A stretch of 61,543 nucleotides of DNA, taken from Verrucomicrobiota bacterium. Lineage in GTDB: Bacteria > Verrucomicrobiota > Verrucomicrobiia > Chthoniobacterales > Xiphinematobacteraceae. A model generated the notes under the pieces. That model was not told the DNA's origin, did not search any database, and worked only from the letters and a program-made list of their open reading frames with translations. This document shows, piece by piece, positions 1 through 9,172 of this stretch (its first letter is position 1; every line of letters begins with the position of its first letter). The position numbers were made by a program, and so were the translations under genes. Where the stretch lies: the NCBI GenBank assembly GCA_023269545.1, contig JAHFTB010000013.1, positions 1 to 61,543 of the forward strand, given 5' to 3'.

Positions 1-113
1 TCATTTCGACCGGTTTTTTTGTTCTTTCTGCCTTTTTCTGGTCAAAATCCTACCTCTCTTTCCTCCTCTACTCCACCTTATTTCCTACATCTACATAGTT
101 TTTTCAGGGACGA

Positions 114-314
114 CTAAATAGTATGCCAATTCCCATAGAATGCAGGCAGATCTCGCCATGCAACTCCTGTTCGTAGCACATAGAGAACTGCACAAAAAAA
201 TTGATAATTTCCGATACTCACTGGCCGTCCCCGCCTTCCTCGCTGCTCCATGAGCTGGGGTTCGACTTCCCTTCTAAATTCTTCTTCTCCTATCGGATAG
301 TTTCTCTTTTTCAC
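114..314 (-). pseudogene. IS5-family transposase, N-terminal stub
   Basis: This 66-codon frame matches the N-terminal domain of IS5-type (DUF4096, IS402-like) transposases. Visible hallmarks are the basic GRRGRPVS segment, the YVLRTGVAWRDLP motif and a terminal GNWHT that in complete enzymes continues into the TxYxRFxRW stretch. Here a stop follows directly after GNWHTI, so the DDE catalytic domain is missing and I see no continuation in the remaining 113 bases. It is a relic and cannot transpose. It sits downstream of the last gene of the glycan island and may mark an old insertion at that boundary. Confidence 0.7.
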
Positions 315-630
315 CCAAGAATTTACACCATCTCATCTATTTTGTTAACAGTCCCATAGTGGGGTGGACGTTGGAGGGGATTTAGAGACACACCTCATGT
401 GCAATGGCGTACGAGTCTGATAATGGCCCAAATGCGTAACCGCGTTGCAAGAGGTCAGGATATCATTTAAGATTTTTGGAAAATGTCTTGTTTGACCCAG
501 ATATCATTTACAATTAGCAGTTCCTGAGAGAGGTAGACACAGTCCATTATAATATTAGCAGGATAAAAATTAAAGGTAGTAAATGGTCGTAAGCGTAACG
601 CCAAGCACCACTTCAGTTTTACAAATTTCC
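315..630. other. gene-free stretch beside IS stub
   Basis: No convincing reading frame, RNA gene or strong terminator seen. An 11-base direct repeat (GATATCATTTA) occurs near 463 and 502, which may be chance. The stretch lies between the transposase stub and the 3' end of the first glycan-island gene. Confidence 0.5.
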
Positions 631-3600
631 TCATCGGTTGCCTAGGTCGAACGGCGCGCTAAAATATTCAAAACCGCTGCGTCCATTTGCATCCTTTGGA
701 ATGACTGATAAAATAAGGGTCTCAATGCCGTTATGATGCACGTGAAAGGCTTCCCTGTTGGTAGTTTCAGATACTAAACTTAATACTCCACCATTTTTGA
801 CACTCCAAAGCTTCCAATGCGAGTCTCCCTCGGAAACCTTCCCGCTGTGGAGATAGGTATATATCGGGCTCACCACCAATTCATTCCTGCCAACTATTTG
901 GCTAGCTAAACGTACATGTGCCGGCTGGGGAACTTCTTGGTTAGGCATCCGATCTGGCATGGCAGTGGATTCGTTTTTCGCCTGAAGCACGATCCGATTG
1001 TTGGAGCTAGCCGACTTTTCGTTATCCCTGGAAAACACCCGGAGTTGCTCGCCCTGCCACACATAGAGCGTCCCGCTGGGAACATCCTCATTAAAAACAA
1101 ACTCCAAAGAACTATTCGGAGATGCAAAGATAACCCCTGTTGCTACCACAGCAAATGAAGAAACGGCATTTTCTGCACCGGGATTCAGCGCTCTCTTGCG
1201 TGCATGAAATAGCATAGGTGTTTCTTCCGGACTTAAAATTTGTAGGATAGGCTTGCCCAAGACCAGAATATCACTGTTCGGGACGAACTCCGCATAAACG
1301 GGCCATCTGGCGGAAGGCTTTTTTCCTGACACCGGTGGGTGAGATATCTGTGAACTGGAGACAGGTTGGACTTGATGATCCTGCCCAAGATACGGTATCG
1401 GTCTTTGGTCCAACTTTACAATCACCCAAGCCTCCCATCGACTTTGATCTTTGCAAACAAGCTGGTGTTGGAACGGGCTTGGCTCCAATCCCATCGCGGA
1501 GCGGACGATACTGGAGTCGAGATAGCGAGGATCAGCCTTTTCGCGACCGAGGAGAATCCTAGCCCGTTTCACGGCAAAGTCCATGGAGTAAGGCGGATCG
1601 TAAAATACATAAAACTCCGGCTTAGCGTATTCGGAAGTCTTTGCTTTTTCAGCGATCCAGAGGTTGTCAGGATCCCATTGAATAGGAGCCGGAGGAATAT
1701 GCTTTGCCATATTTTCGTTCCAATTAGAAGAGTTCCATCCCCAACTTTTGGCTGAAAATGCAGCCGGAACCGTATAATTAGACACAGCTAGGCCCTTCCC
1801 TTGAAATATCGTGGATTCCAGGGTGCCCATCAACCGTCCAAGGCTCGGCGGTAGTAACTCGATAGAAACCGCCTGCACCCGGATCCAGAATGCTAACATT
1901 CCAATTCCTGCCACAATCGCAGCGCCAGCCGCACACGATAACCCTGGCGACGTCCACAATAAAGCTGGCCGCAAAATACCAGAGTACCAAACCCTGGCGC
2001 TAAAACCATACGCCCAGAGAGCTAAAGCCGGTATTAAATACATTGCATAGGTCACAATCGGACAGCACCGATTCAGATAGCCTGTCATCAAGTAACCAGG
2101 GGACCACAACCACGCCACGAGATAGCTAATACTCGCAGCGGCAAGAAGTGGAAACGCCGCTCCAAACTTTTCTCCCAATACCGTGAAACGTGGGTCACCA
2201 GCTATGAATACGTGTGCGACCAAATACATCCCCCCGCCTAAGATTCCCAACATTAACATCAGCGGAAAAAATTTTGACATCAAAACGAGGTCCCAGATCG
2301 ATTTATACTCAGAGGGAAATGGCGTCGGATATCGACTGATAACAAATGCAGTGATCACCAGTACTACCGTCACTGCTATTAAATATCCAGTTTTCGCCGG
2401 ATTTTTGGAAGTATCATAATTGAATCTTAGCGAGGCCCATGTCAATAGAGTCGCCACGAAAATGACGAGTGGTATAATTAAGGAGACCCCCACATAACTC
2501 CGCCCAAAACCAGTCCAAAACCAATAATCCTTTAAGACACTTACAAGCAACACACACCATCCCATCCAGACGCCACCGAGTACCAAGGGATTCCTTATGA
2601 AAGCGAAAAATTTACTAAAGGAGGAATCCGCGTTTACGCGGGCCGATACAGTCGGATACAAACAAGCTAATTTTATAAACTCGTCGCGAAAAAATTGCAT
2701 GGGGCGGTTATTTGCAACCCAATGGATGAGCAGTCCACTGAAACCCAAGGTAGCCAAAATGAAAAACATGGGTGACCAGGGCCCCACTATTCCACGAAAG
2801 ATGCTCCTGAATAACCAGTTTATCGAATGGATGCCGGGATTGCTCGCAAAATTCCTAAGGAACAGTATATCCTTTTCTTGCATGAATTGAATTGCTTCAG
2901 CCAATTTCTTTGGATCGCTGACTATATTGCGCAGCGTTACGGTATAATATGCATCGCGGAACATGGCCTGATAGCCATAATAAGCGATTAATTGGCTCAC
3001 AAGCACCACCCCCGCCAAGATGCCGCCGGCTATCGCAACGGTGGTAATTTTTAGCAATGTTCTTTTTTGTCCTCTCCAACAAAGGATCGCCGCGTAGACA
3101 ATTGCTGTCGACCAAATGAAGGATGCAAAGACGAGTTCCGAATAAAAGATCGCGAAAAATAAAAGTGTCAATAGAATCCATCGGTCAAGCCGCCCCCCCT
3201 CTCTGCTGATACGGTGTACGAGATAAAGGGCTCCGAAGAAATATAGTCCCTGCCATACCCGCCAAGTGTTTACCTGCCATTGAGCAAAGAGGAGGTAATC
3301 GGTCATCATAAACAGGCAAAATAAGACTGCGACCGTTTCTCCCAAAACTCTCCGAATAAATCCGAAGGCAGCCAGAAGGCTGAGGATGCCGATAGTAAAT
3401 GTAGTGATGGCTATTTGTTCACGTGCCGTTTGAAATCCAATAAAATATAAAAGTGTCGCCCACAGACGCGGAAAGTTTCCCTGATGGGTATGGACAAGCG
3501 GATGTGCGTTTGGGTTTTGAGCACTGTATTCGCACGCCTCATCAGCTAACCCCTTGTTTTTGGATATCCCATAATCGCAAACATTTTTTGCATGTCCGAG

Positions 3601-3735
3601 ATTGCACCAGGTCTCGTTATTGTCCATGGCATAGGGTAAAAAACTACTAAAGCTGAGCAAGCTAAGGTAAATTGAACAATAAGCAGTGAGAACGATCAAT
3701 AACCCGCCGGAAATGTGAAATCGCGATAGTTTCAT
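631..3735 (-). CDS. large multi-pass membrane protein, GT-C glycosyltransferase-like
   Basis: The protein has 1034 residues. A first membrane helix at about 10-35 is followed by a non-cytoplasmic loop with acidic residues (MDNNETW), the layout of GT-C enzymes that use polyprenyl-phosphate sugars. Roughly a dozen further hydrophobic helices extend to about residue 640, then a soluble C-terminal part of about 390 residues follows with no motif I recognise. The start is the Met opening MKLSRFHIS, right before the hydrophobic helix. It is the last gene of the minus-strand glycan island. I infer transfer of a lipid-linked sugar outside the cytoplasmic membrane, but no family can be named with certainty; a dedicated membrane O-glycosylase or polymer-modifying protein is also possible. 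Confidence 0.6.
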   Translation of the reverse strand: MKLSRFHISGGLLIVLTAYCSIYLSLLSFSSFLPYAMDNNETWCNLGHAKNVCDYGISKNKGLADEACEYSAQNPNAHPLVHTHQGNFPRLWATLLYFIGFQTAREQIAITTFTIGILSLLAAFGFIRRVLGETVAVLFCLFMMTDYLLFAQWQVNTWRVWQGLYFFGALYLVHRISREGGRLDRWILLTLLFFAIFYSELVFASFIWSTAIVYAAILCWRGQKRTLLKITTVAIAGGILAGVVLVSQLIAYYGYQAMFRDAYYTVTLRNIVSDPKKLAEAIQFMQEKDILFLRNFASNPGIHSINWLFRSIFRGIVGPWSPMFFILATLGFSGLLIHWVANNRPMQFFRDEFIKLACLYPTVSARVNADSSFSKFFAFIRNPLVLGGVWMGWCVLLVSVLKDYWFWTGFGRSYVGVSLIIPLVIFVATLLTWASLRFNYDTSKNPAKTGYLIAVTVVLVITAFVISRYPTPFPSEYKSIWDLVLMSKFFPLMLMLGILGGGMYLVAHVFIAGDPRFTVLGEKFGAAFPLLAAASISYLVAWLWSPGYLMTGYLNRCCPIVTYAMYLIPALALWAYGFSARVWYSGILRPALLWTSPGLSCAAGAAIVAGIGMLAFWIRVQAVSIELLPPSLGRLMGTLESTIFQGKGLAVSNYTVPAAFSAKSWGWNSSNWNENMAKHIPPAPIQWDPDNLWIAEKAKTSEYAKPEFYVFYDPPYSMDFAVKRARILLGREKADPRYLDSSIVRSAMGLEPSPFQHQLVCKDQSRWEAWVIVKLDQRPIPYLGQDHQVQPVSSSQISHPPVSGKKPSARWPVYAEFVPNSDILVLGKPILQILSPEETPMLFHARKRALNPGAENAVSSFAVVATGVIFASPNSSLEFVFNEDVPSGTLYVWQGEQLRVFSRDNEKSASSNNRIVLQAKNESTAMPDRMPNQEVPQPAHVRLASQIVGRNELVVSPIYTYLHSGKVSEGDSHWKLWSVKNGGVLSLVSETTNREAFHVHHNGIETLILSVIPKDANGRSGFEYFSAPFDLGNR

Positions 3736-3789
3736 GTCAGCATCTTTTCTGAATTATAAGATAAATTACTGGTTTTTGGAGACTTGCAA

Positions 3790-4032
3790 TTAAAGTTTGT
3801 CGCTAAAAAATTCAAAATGTTTCTCTGAATCATTGCTACAGAGAAAAACCTCCAACAAGACATTGCCTTTCTTAAGTTTTCGGACAACAGGGACTCCATA
3901 TATTCACGGAGGAGGCTGCATTAAATCACGATGCCGTCCTATGATATCAGTAATCACTCCATGCGATAGAAAAGCGTCTGCCTTTCCTCAAAAAATCTGC
4001 TCCCAATCATCGTCTAGCTTGGCATTCTCCAC
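3790..4032 (-). pseudogene. short relic frame with two in-frame TGA codons
   Basis: A minus-strand frame opens with GTG inside the 3' end of the methyltransferase gene and runs about 80 codons to TAA. It is interrupted by TGA twice, near 3996 and 3912. The segments between stops look coding (GKADAFLSHGVITDIIGRHR, then YGVPVVRKLKKGN and a Phe-rich acidic end). I read it as the remnant of a small gene, or of a C-terminal part of one, with two nonsense mutations. No family is recognised. A chance open frame cannot be excluded. Confidence 0.35.
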
Positions 4033-4931
4033 CTATAGAGCTTCGGTGTTAAAGGATATAAAAAACGGGGAATTTTAAGCCAAGGAAGGCTAAAAATCGG
4101 CGGGAAGGTGGCGAAAGCGGAATTTCGAAAAACGACCAGTTCAAAGCTACTGCCAATGGGAAGAAATTGCTCTGCAGCATTTCGCAAGTCGCTCCCTGGC
4201 CAAAAATACATATCAAGGGCGTTTGGTATCCCACTACGCACTTGATTCCAAAGGAGATTTTGAAACAACGCGAACAAATACATTGGGGTCATTTCAAAAA
4301 TAAACAACTCCCCTCCTGGCCGAAGGACACGGCCAAACTCTTTGAAAGCACGATGAACATTTCCACGAGTTTCAGAAATCGAAGTGCCTACCATGTGATG
4401 AATAGAATAAAAGCAAACCACGCAATCCACTGAATGGTTGGCGAGCGGAATTTCAGTGGCAGATGCTTGAAGGCGCACAGTAACCTGCTTGTTCGCTCTG
4501 ATGGAATAGAACGATGGTTCAAGCCCTATTACCGTACCACTTTGAGGCGGCTGATAAAGCAAAGTTGGACCGCATCCCACATCGAGTATGGTGGCTCCTG
4601 GCTTTAGAGAGGATTCAAACAGTCGAATTTGATGCTTATAGCCAAAACTCCACGCTTGGCTCTCTCCTTGATGTCCATTCCGCATCACTTCATATTTGTC
4701 ATCAAAATAAGAAGTCGGTGCCGATTTCATCATGATCGCAACTCCATCTTTTAGTCGTCCTTCAAAACTGCTTCCGTCACAGATAATCCTTTCTCCAACC
4801 ACTCGTACCGGCAAATAGGAGTTTGGACACGCAAGCAGATTTTCTATATCGGATGGAATCATCATAGGCTTTAAGGTGTGTGAATTTTCATTCGCGATAT
4901 CGCAGATATACATTAAATGACTCGGATACAA
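4014..4931 (-). CDS. class I SAM-dependent methyltransferase
   Basis: This is a Methyltransf_11-type enzyme. Motif I (ILDVGCGP) lies at about residues 115-122, a post-motif acidic LEPS segment follows, the DCVVCFYSIHH stretch corresponds to motif II, and LRPGGELFIFE to motif III. The first 60 residues contain LLACPNSYLPV and an IICDG segment that resembles the small Cys-containing ribbon often fused to such enzymes in sugar-modification clusters, with too few Cys to be a full zinc ribbon. Several Met codons near the N-terminus (residues 1, 7, 23, 24) make the start uncertain. Its place in the glycan island suggests methylation of a sugar or lipid-linked glycan. Confidence 0.75.
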   Translation of the reverse strand: MYPSHLMYICDIANENSHTLKPMMIPSDIENLLACPNSYLPVRVVGERIICDGSSFEGRLKDGVAIMMKSAPTSYFDDKYEVMRNGHQGESQAWSFGYKHQIRLFESSLKPGATILDVGCGPTLLYQPPQSGTVIGLEPSFYSIRANKQVTVRLQASATEIPLANHSVDCVVCFYSIHHMVGTSISETRGNVHRAFKEFGRVLRPGGELFIFEMTPMYLFALFQNLLWNQVRSGIPNALDMYFWPGSDLRNAAEQFLPIGSSFELVVFRNSAFATFPPIFSLPWLKIPRFLYPLTPKLYRWRMPS

Positions 4932-5082
4932 ATTGCATTAGCAAATTCCAATAAATAATTTTTCTGAATCTCTGCACAAAATGATGATTTTAATTTCAGC
5001 CTCTGTATCGCAGGCAAGCGAAATGTGATCACAGAATGAGCCTCTATAGCGGAATGCAAGCTGGTGAAGTTAAAGAAACCCC

Positions 5083-7038
5083 TCAGGGATATAGAATTTG
5101 GTAGAGTTCTTCGTCTAATCCAGGAGCGATTGAAACCTTGACGACAAGTTTCACTCCAGGCAATTTTCCGATTGCATTAATTAAAGTGAGCCACGGTACC
5201 ATTTTTGGTGTTAGCCCTGGAATTAATCCGGAGAAAGGCACCACATGAAGATAGCGGACGCCCAGGTGTTTCAGTTCATTCAATATGGTAGCAGGAGAAG
5301 CCGTAATATCGATACGGGTTTGCGCAAAAGGGAGTATCTGAATGAATCGGCGATCATAATCATAGACTCCCATCACGAGTGTGGCGATGAGTGCATTAGG
5401 CGGAGTTTTCGTCCTGATGTATGTTACGATAGCTTGTTGCTGCCAAGGCGGCGGCTGGCCCAACATCCTCCATTGGTAACACATCTGATTCCAGAGGCTG
5501 GGGATCTTGTCTTCTATGCGCTCCGGGAAATGAGCGTCAGGATATACTATTCTATAGGGAATGAAAATATTTAACAAAAACAAGACAAGTAAAATGACAG
5601 CAGTTACGACCTGTGTCACCTTCCGTACTGTGGATACAACAGCAGCTCCAAAGCTTTCCCAACCTGTAATCCCTAATGCCAAAATGATGATAAAATCGAT
5701 CAGGTGGTATCGGTTATGGAAAATGATATCCAACCGCGGTGACAAGGCACACACACCTAGAAATCGAAGTGCGGCGAATCCCAACCCAAAAAGCACGAGT
5801 TGTCGTGATCTTGCAGGCAGCTTCTTCCAGGGAAGAAGGACCACGCCGAACGCAAGTATTGGAACCGGAAGCATATTTCCTGTAAACAACCTTCCTGCAT
5901 TAGCCAGACACCAATTTCCATGAACATCTGCCATCGCAGCAGTAGTTACGCGGAACTGGGGCAGAGTGGTTCCGAATACCCGTAAGCTGTCAAGACACTG
6001 TGGAAGCGGTGATCCAAAAAAGACAAGATTCACTACAGGCCAAATAGATGCACAGAGAAGCAATGAAAGTGCCACTCTTATGGACACCGCAAAGAATGCC
6101 TCGCGGTTCAAATACAAATACATGAGCGTCAGTAATGCCACTCCTACCAGATTGGTCAACTTAACCCCTAGAATGAATCCGCCTAGAATCCCTATTACAT
6201 AGGGTGCGCTACGCGAAACTCCTTTTTTTGAAAGCTGTATCACCCCAACCATTAAAATTAATTCAAGATAGACGCCGGGGATATCATTATTAGAAATGGA
6301 GCCTTCCAGCATTCCCACGGATACAAGTGCCGTGGCAAACATGGTGAAAAGTGGCGTGAGTGGCGGGCATTCGGGCAGAACTAACCGGGTAATGTCTTTT
6401 ATTAAAAGGCATACTCCGACAAAGCACCAAAAGGAAAGCCCCAGATATCCTGGTTCTTTAGCCAAAAGGTACGCAGGCGCGCCATAATGGTGCCATGCTT
6501 GCGGGATTCCCGCTGCAAAAAAGAAAGGATTCGGATAAAATCCGTGATGCCATATGATGTCCCGAGGAATCACCAGGTGATAAATTGGGATGTCTGCCCC
6601 TCTGAAATAGCCGAAGCAAGATGAAGCTGCGTAGAGCCAGTAAAATCCTATAAATACCCAGATGAGAACACCTAAGATTCCAATGGAATTCCTGTCTGTC
6701 GATGCGTTGCCTACCCCTACCAAAGGTAGCCATTGACGGTATGTCAAAATCCCCACTAATAACGGAAAAGCCCATAAGGTCGTCAATACCCACCAGTACG
6801 CCACACCTGCCAAGGATACCAAAGTGATAGAGAGTCCCTGCAGACAAATTCCCAGGCCACATGCGAGATGCAAACGTAAGGGACCATTGAAAACACCGAG
6901 TTTGTTAAGCGCATAAGAACCCGTCATGACACTTGCAACGATAGTCAGGAAACTCACTAACGCTCCCCAAAGGGGAGCGATCACAGACCCTTGAGATAGG
7001 TCAAAAGCTGCTCCTCCGAAAAAATAAGCGGATTCCAT
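5083..7038 (-). CDS. multi-pass membrane protein, possible GT-C transferase
   Basis: The protein has 651 residues, with about twelve hydrophobic helices to residue 500 and a soluble tail of about 150 residues. A loop after the early helices holds FRGADIPIYHLVIPRD, with charged residues at the position where GT-C enzymes place their catalytic acidic pair. The tail has an IRTKTPPNALIATL segment like the periplasmic ends of PMT-like or DUF2079-like proteins. It follows the GT2 gene at 7106-7900 in the same direction, a pairing typical of lipid-carrier glycosylation (GT2 loads the carrier, the membrane enzyme transfers the sugar). The function is an inference from topology and neighbours. Confidence 0.6.
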   Translation of the reverse strand: MESAYFFGGAAFDLSQGSVIAPLWGALVSFLTIVASVMTGSYALNKLGVFNGPLRLHLACGLGICLQGLSITLVSLAGVAYWWVLTTLWAFPLLVGILTYRQWLPLVGVGNASTDRNSIGILGVLIWVFIGFYWLYAASSCFGYFRGADIPIYHLVIPRDIIWHHGFYPNPFFFAAGIPQAWHHYGAPAYLLAKEPGYLGLSFWCFVGVCLLIKDITRLVLPECPPLTPLFTMFATALVSVGMLEGSISNNDIPGVYLELILMVGVIQLSKKGVSRSAPYVIGILGGFILGVKLTNLVGVALLTLMYLYLNREAFFAVSIRVALSLLLCASIWPVVNLVFFGSPLPQCLDSLRVFGTTLPQFRVTTAAMADVHGNWCLANAGRLFTGNMLPVPILAFGVVLLPWKKLPARSRQLVLFGLGFAALRFLGVCALSPRLDIIFHNRYHLIDFIIILALGITGWESFGAAVVSTVRKVTQVVTAVILLVLFLLNIFIPYRIVYPDAHFPERIEDKIPSLWNQMCYQWRMLGQPPPWQQQAIVTYIRTKTPPNALIATLVMGVYDYDRRFIQILPFAQTRIDITASPATILNELKHLGVRYLHVVPFSGLIPGLTPKMVPWLTLINAIGKLPGVKLVVKVSIAPGLDEELYQILYP

Positions 7039-7105
7039 AAGTTTCTAGCCGCCTATTTGGTGATAAGTTCCGTAAGTTTCCATACAAATACAAAAGGACA
7101 ATCTA

Positions 7106-7900
7106 TCAAATGCCATCCGTCTTCAGCAACACACGCCTTGGTCGATTGCAAAATTCAGCTCTGTGGTAAAGATAAACATCGCAGACCGTAGATATAAATA
7201 TCCACATGGTTTCAACCAGATTCCGCCATCGCAGCGAAGAACTGCCACGCAAGCCTGTTTGTCTATATCCGGGTAATTCTAAAAAGGAGGCCCCCTGTCG
7301 CATAAGTTTTGTATTGATTTCAGCAACAATACTGAATCGCCATGCTCGCAATGTTAATCCTTGCAGCCGCTTTGTCGGATAGATGGAAGGTCCATTCAGG
7401 TAACTGACGTAAATATCGAATATGCTAGCGTAGAATAAGGCGAAAAGAGTGGAGAGTGCATTTCGCCAACGGCCTCTGGTTTCCCGATCTAAAAAATAAC
7501 ACATGATCATATCAGCCTTATCTGAGTGCATCATCAATAGGGTAAGGATGGAAACCGGCATGTCATTATCTCCGGGAACAATGAGAAATTTTTCGCCCCT
7601 TGCCTCTTTAATTGCCTCTTTGATCGAAGCTCCGAGTCCTTGATTGGTATTATGATGAAGAATTCGTATGGATGAATCATTGTCGGCAGCGGTATCTGCC
7701 ACTGCGGCTGTCCCATCTGTGCTCCCGTCGTTGATGACGAGAATTTCCACATGAATACCCGGAACTTTCGCCACAGCTTTACCAATAGATTCCAAGGTCT
7801 TGCTCAGATTCTCCGCTTCATTGAAGGCGGGAACCGCCACAGTCACGTCTATTCTGCCTAGGAACTGGGCTTTCTTAAGAGAAGGCATTTCTTCATCCAT
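7106..7900 (-). CDS. GT2 family glycosyltransferase (DPM/GtrB-like)
   Basis: A GT-A fold family 2 enzyme of 264 residues. The nucleotide-binding start is VAVPAFNEAENL at about 21-32, INDGSTDGT lies at 56-64, and a DND metal-binding motif at 111-113 lies in VPGDNDMP. The enzyme probably moves a sugar from a nucleotide donor to a polyprenyl phosphate or an acceptor glycan. Unlike GtrB it lacks two C-terminal membrane helices. It is clearly paralogous to the product of 18488-19327: both end in a W/H-R-N-x-x basic C-terminal region and share a YNG-type loop after the DxD. It lies between two small membrane proteins and a GT-C-like gene. Confidence 0.85.
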   Translation of the reverse strand: MDEEMPSLKKAQFLGRIDVTVAVPAFNEAENLSKTLESIGKAVAKVPGIHVEILVINDGSTDGTAAVADTAADNDSSIRILHHNTNQGLGASIKEAIKEARGEKFLIVPGDNDMPVSILTLLMMHSDKADMIMCYFLDRETRGRWRNALSTLFALFYASIFDIYVSYLNGPSIYPTKRLQGLTLRAWRFSIVAEINTKLMRQGASFLELPGYRQTGLRGSSSLRWRNLVETMWIFISTVCDVYLYHRAEFCNRPRRVLLKTDGI

Positions 7901-7913
7901 TCAGTTCTTGGTT

Positions 7914-8474
7914 CTAGCGACCATCGCGGTACTTTTCCTTGAGCAGCAGCCTTTGGAGAAATGAAAATAATGTGCCGATGTAAGACACTAAACGTTGGCG
8001 CGAGAAATACCGACCATGATTTGATTCGATCTGTTCTCCAGTCATCAGCCGCTCCAGACGTACCCGTACCATGTCCTTCGCAGAATAAGTCTGACAAAGT
8101 TTCTGGGTGGAAAGCGGGGTGGGATAGCATTTGAGGTATTCTCGTATCATTCGCACTCGCAAGGAACCAATAGAGGAATTAATCAGATTAAAGAGGCAGA
8201 ATGCCCAAAAGGTGTATGAAAACACGTAAAGGGTAAAATAATCGAGCGACGATGGTAGCGAGATTCCAAAGTATCGAAACAAAAGGATGAGCAGGCCCAT
8301 GGTGACTCCTAGTCCAATGCTCATACTAATAAATTGGACCCGAAGGTGGCCCAACCTCCATACCATACGACAGATGATCATTTGGACCACTGCATCTACA
8401 AGCAATCCTAACAGGGGAGCACTGCCCAAAATCAAAGGGGCGTACAAAGAAGAATCAAACGCACTCTTTAACAT
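7914..8474 (-). CDS. small membrane protein with C-terminal winged-helix-like part
   Basis: The protein has 186 residues: three to four hydrophobic helices in residues 1-105, then a soluble stretch of about 80 residues with the look of a winged helix (PTPLSTQKLCQTY, MVRVRLERLMTGEQIE, GRYFSRQRL). The upstream gene at 8455-8952 has the same plan, and the two overlap by 20 bases, so they are probably made together and may form a complex. I do not recognise a named family. The role could be sensing, or scaffolding of the glycosylation proteins; the sequence does not decide. Confidence 0.6.
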   Translation of the reverse strand: MLKSAFDSSLYAPLILGSAPLLGLLVDAVVQMIICRMVWRLGHLRVQFISMSIGLGVTMGLLILLFRYFGISLPSSLDYFTLYVFSYTFWAFCLFNLINSSIGSLRVRMIREYLKCYPTPLSTQKLCQTYSAKDMVRVRLERLMTGEQIESNHGRYFSRQRLVSYIGTLFSFLQRLLLKEKYRDGR

Positions 8475-8952
8475 TAAAAGCCCATGAGATAAGTAGAGAG
8501 AGGTGCGCGATACGCACTCCCTTTTTAGTCAAAATATAACCTCCGTCTGAGGCTACGATCAGTTGCCCCTGAACCAATGCCTCGATCCGTGGTTTCATAA
8601 ATCGAGCATCTGTCACTACCTGTTCCAAATCTTCGAGACGACATCCATTTTTCCCCGCTTTCTCGAGCGCTCTCATAAGCGCTAAAGAAGGGCTAGTTTC
8701 TTCTATGCCGGCATAGGTGATCAGATAACATATTGTAGCGCCAGCATAGAATAGGATCATTCCTGGAATGTCAAAAATCGTAATCCCCGATGGGAAACCT
8801 ATTAGCGCTGATCCAATGAATACCAAAAATGGGGTGGCTGTAAAAATGAACACAAGCGTCCTCACTTGGCAGGAGGGTACGGATATTCTCCACCATACTA
8901 GATGAGCGATCCAAGCAACAACAAACGTTAAAAACGAAAAGGAAAATATCAT
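8455..8952 (-). CDS. small membrane protein with C-terminal winged-helix-like part
   Basis: The protein has 165 residues: an N-terminal helix, a pair of hydrophobic helices to about residue 95, then a short cytosolic-type domain (RLEDLEQVV, MKPRIEALVQGQLI, DGGYILTKKGVRIAHL). That domain reads like a winged helix, where TKKG is the usual end of the wing in MarR/PadR-like folds. Its partner at 7914-8474 has the same arrangement. The start ATG overlaps the stop of the preceding small frame by four bases (ATGA). I know no assigned function. Being inside the glycan island suggests a regulatory or structural part there. Confidence 0.6.
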   Translation of the reverse strand: MIFSFSFLTFVVAWIAHLVWWRISVPSCQVRTLVFIFTATPFLVFIGSALIGFPSGITIFDIPGMILFYAGATICYLITYAGIEETSPSLALMRALEKAGKNGCRLEDLEQVVTDARFMKPRIEALVQGQLIVASDGGYILTKKGVRIAHLSLLISWAFNVKECV

Positions 8953-9155
8953 TGAAGTAAAATCAGCGTAGTTGGGGAATATAGCGGAATTCCGCTATAA
9001 CTCTCATCAAAGATAATACCGGGCCAACACAAAGCATTTATCCGTATCATGCGTCGCCATCCGGGCACGTCATTTCGGCTTGACCAGTTGATAAAGAACC
9101 AAAGAGTCAACGCTGTTGCCAAAACCATATTTTTTTCGGGTTCATCGTGGAGCAA
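8949..9155 (-). CDS. small hypothetical protein
   Basis: A 68-codon frame with one hydrophobic stretch (MVLATALTLWFFI), ending in an ATGA overlap with the next gene, which is typical of translational coupling in this operon. There is no recognisable family. It could be a real small protein or the decayed remainder of a longer gene. Confidence 0.35.
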   Translation of the reverse strand: MLHDEPEKNMVLATALTLWFFINWSSRNDVPGWRRMIRINALCWPGIIFDESYSGIPLYSPTTLILLQ

Positions 9156-9172
9156 AATTCGACTGATTTATT

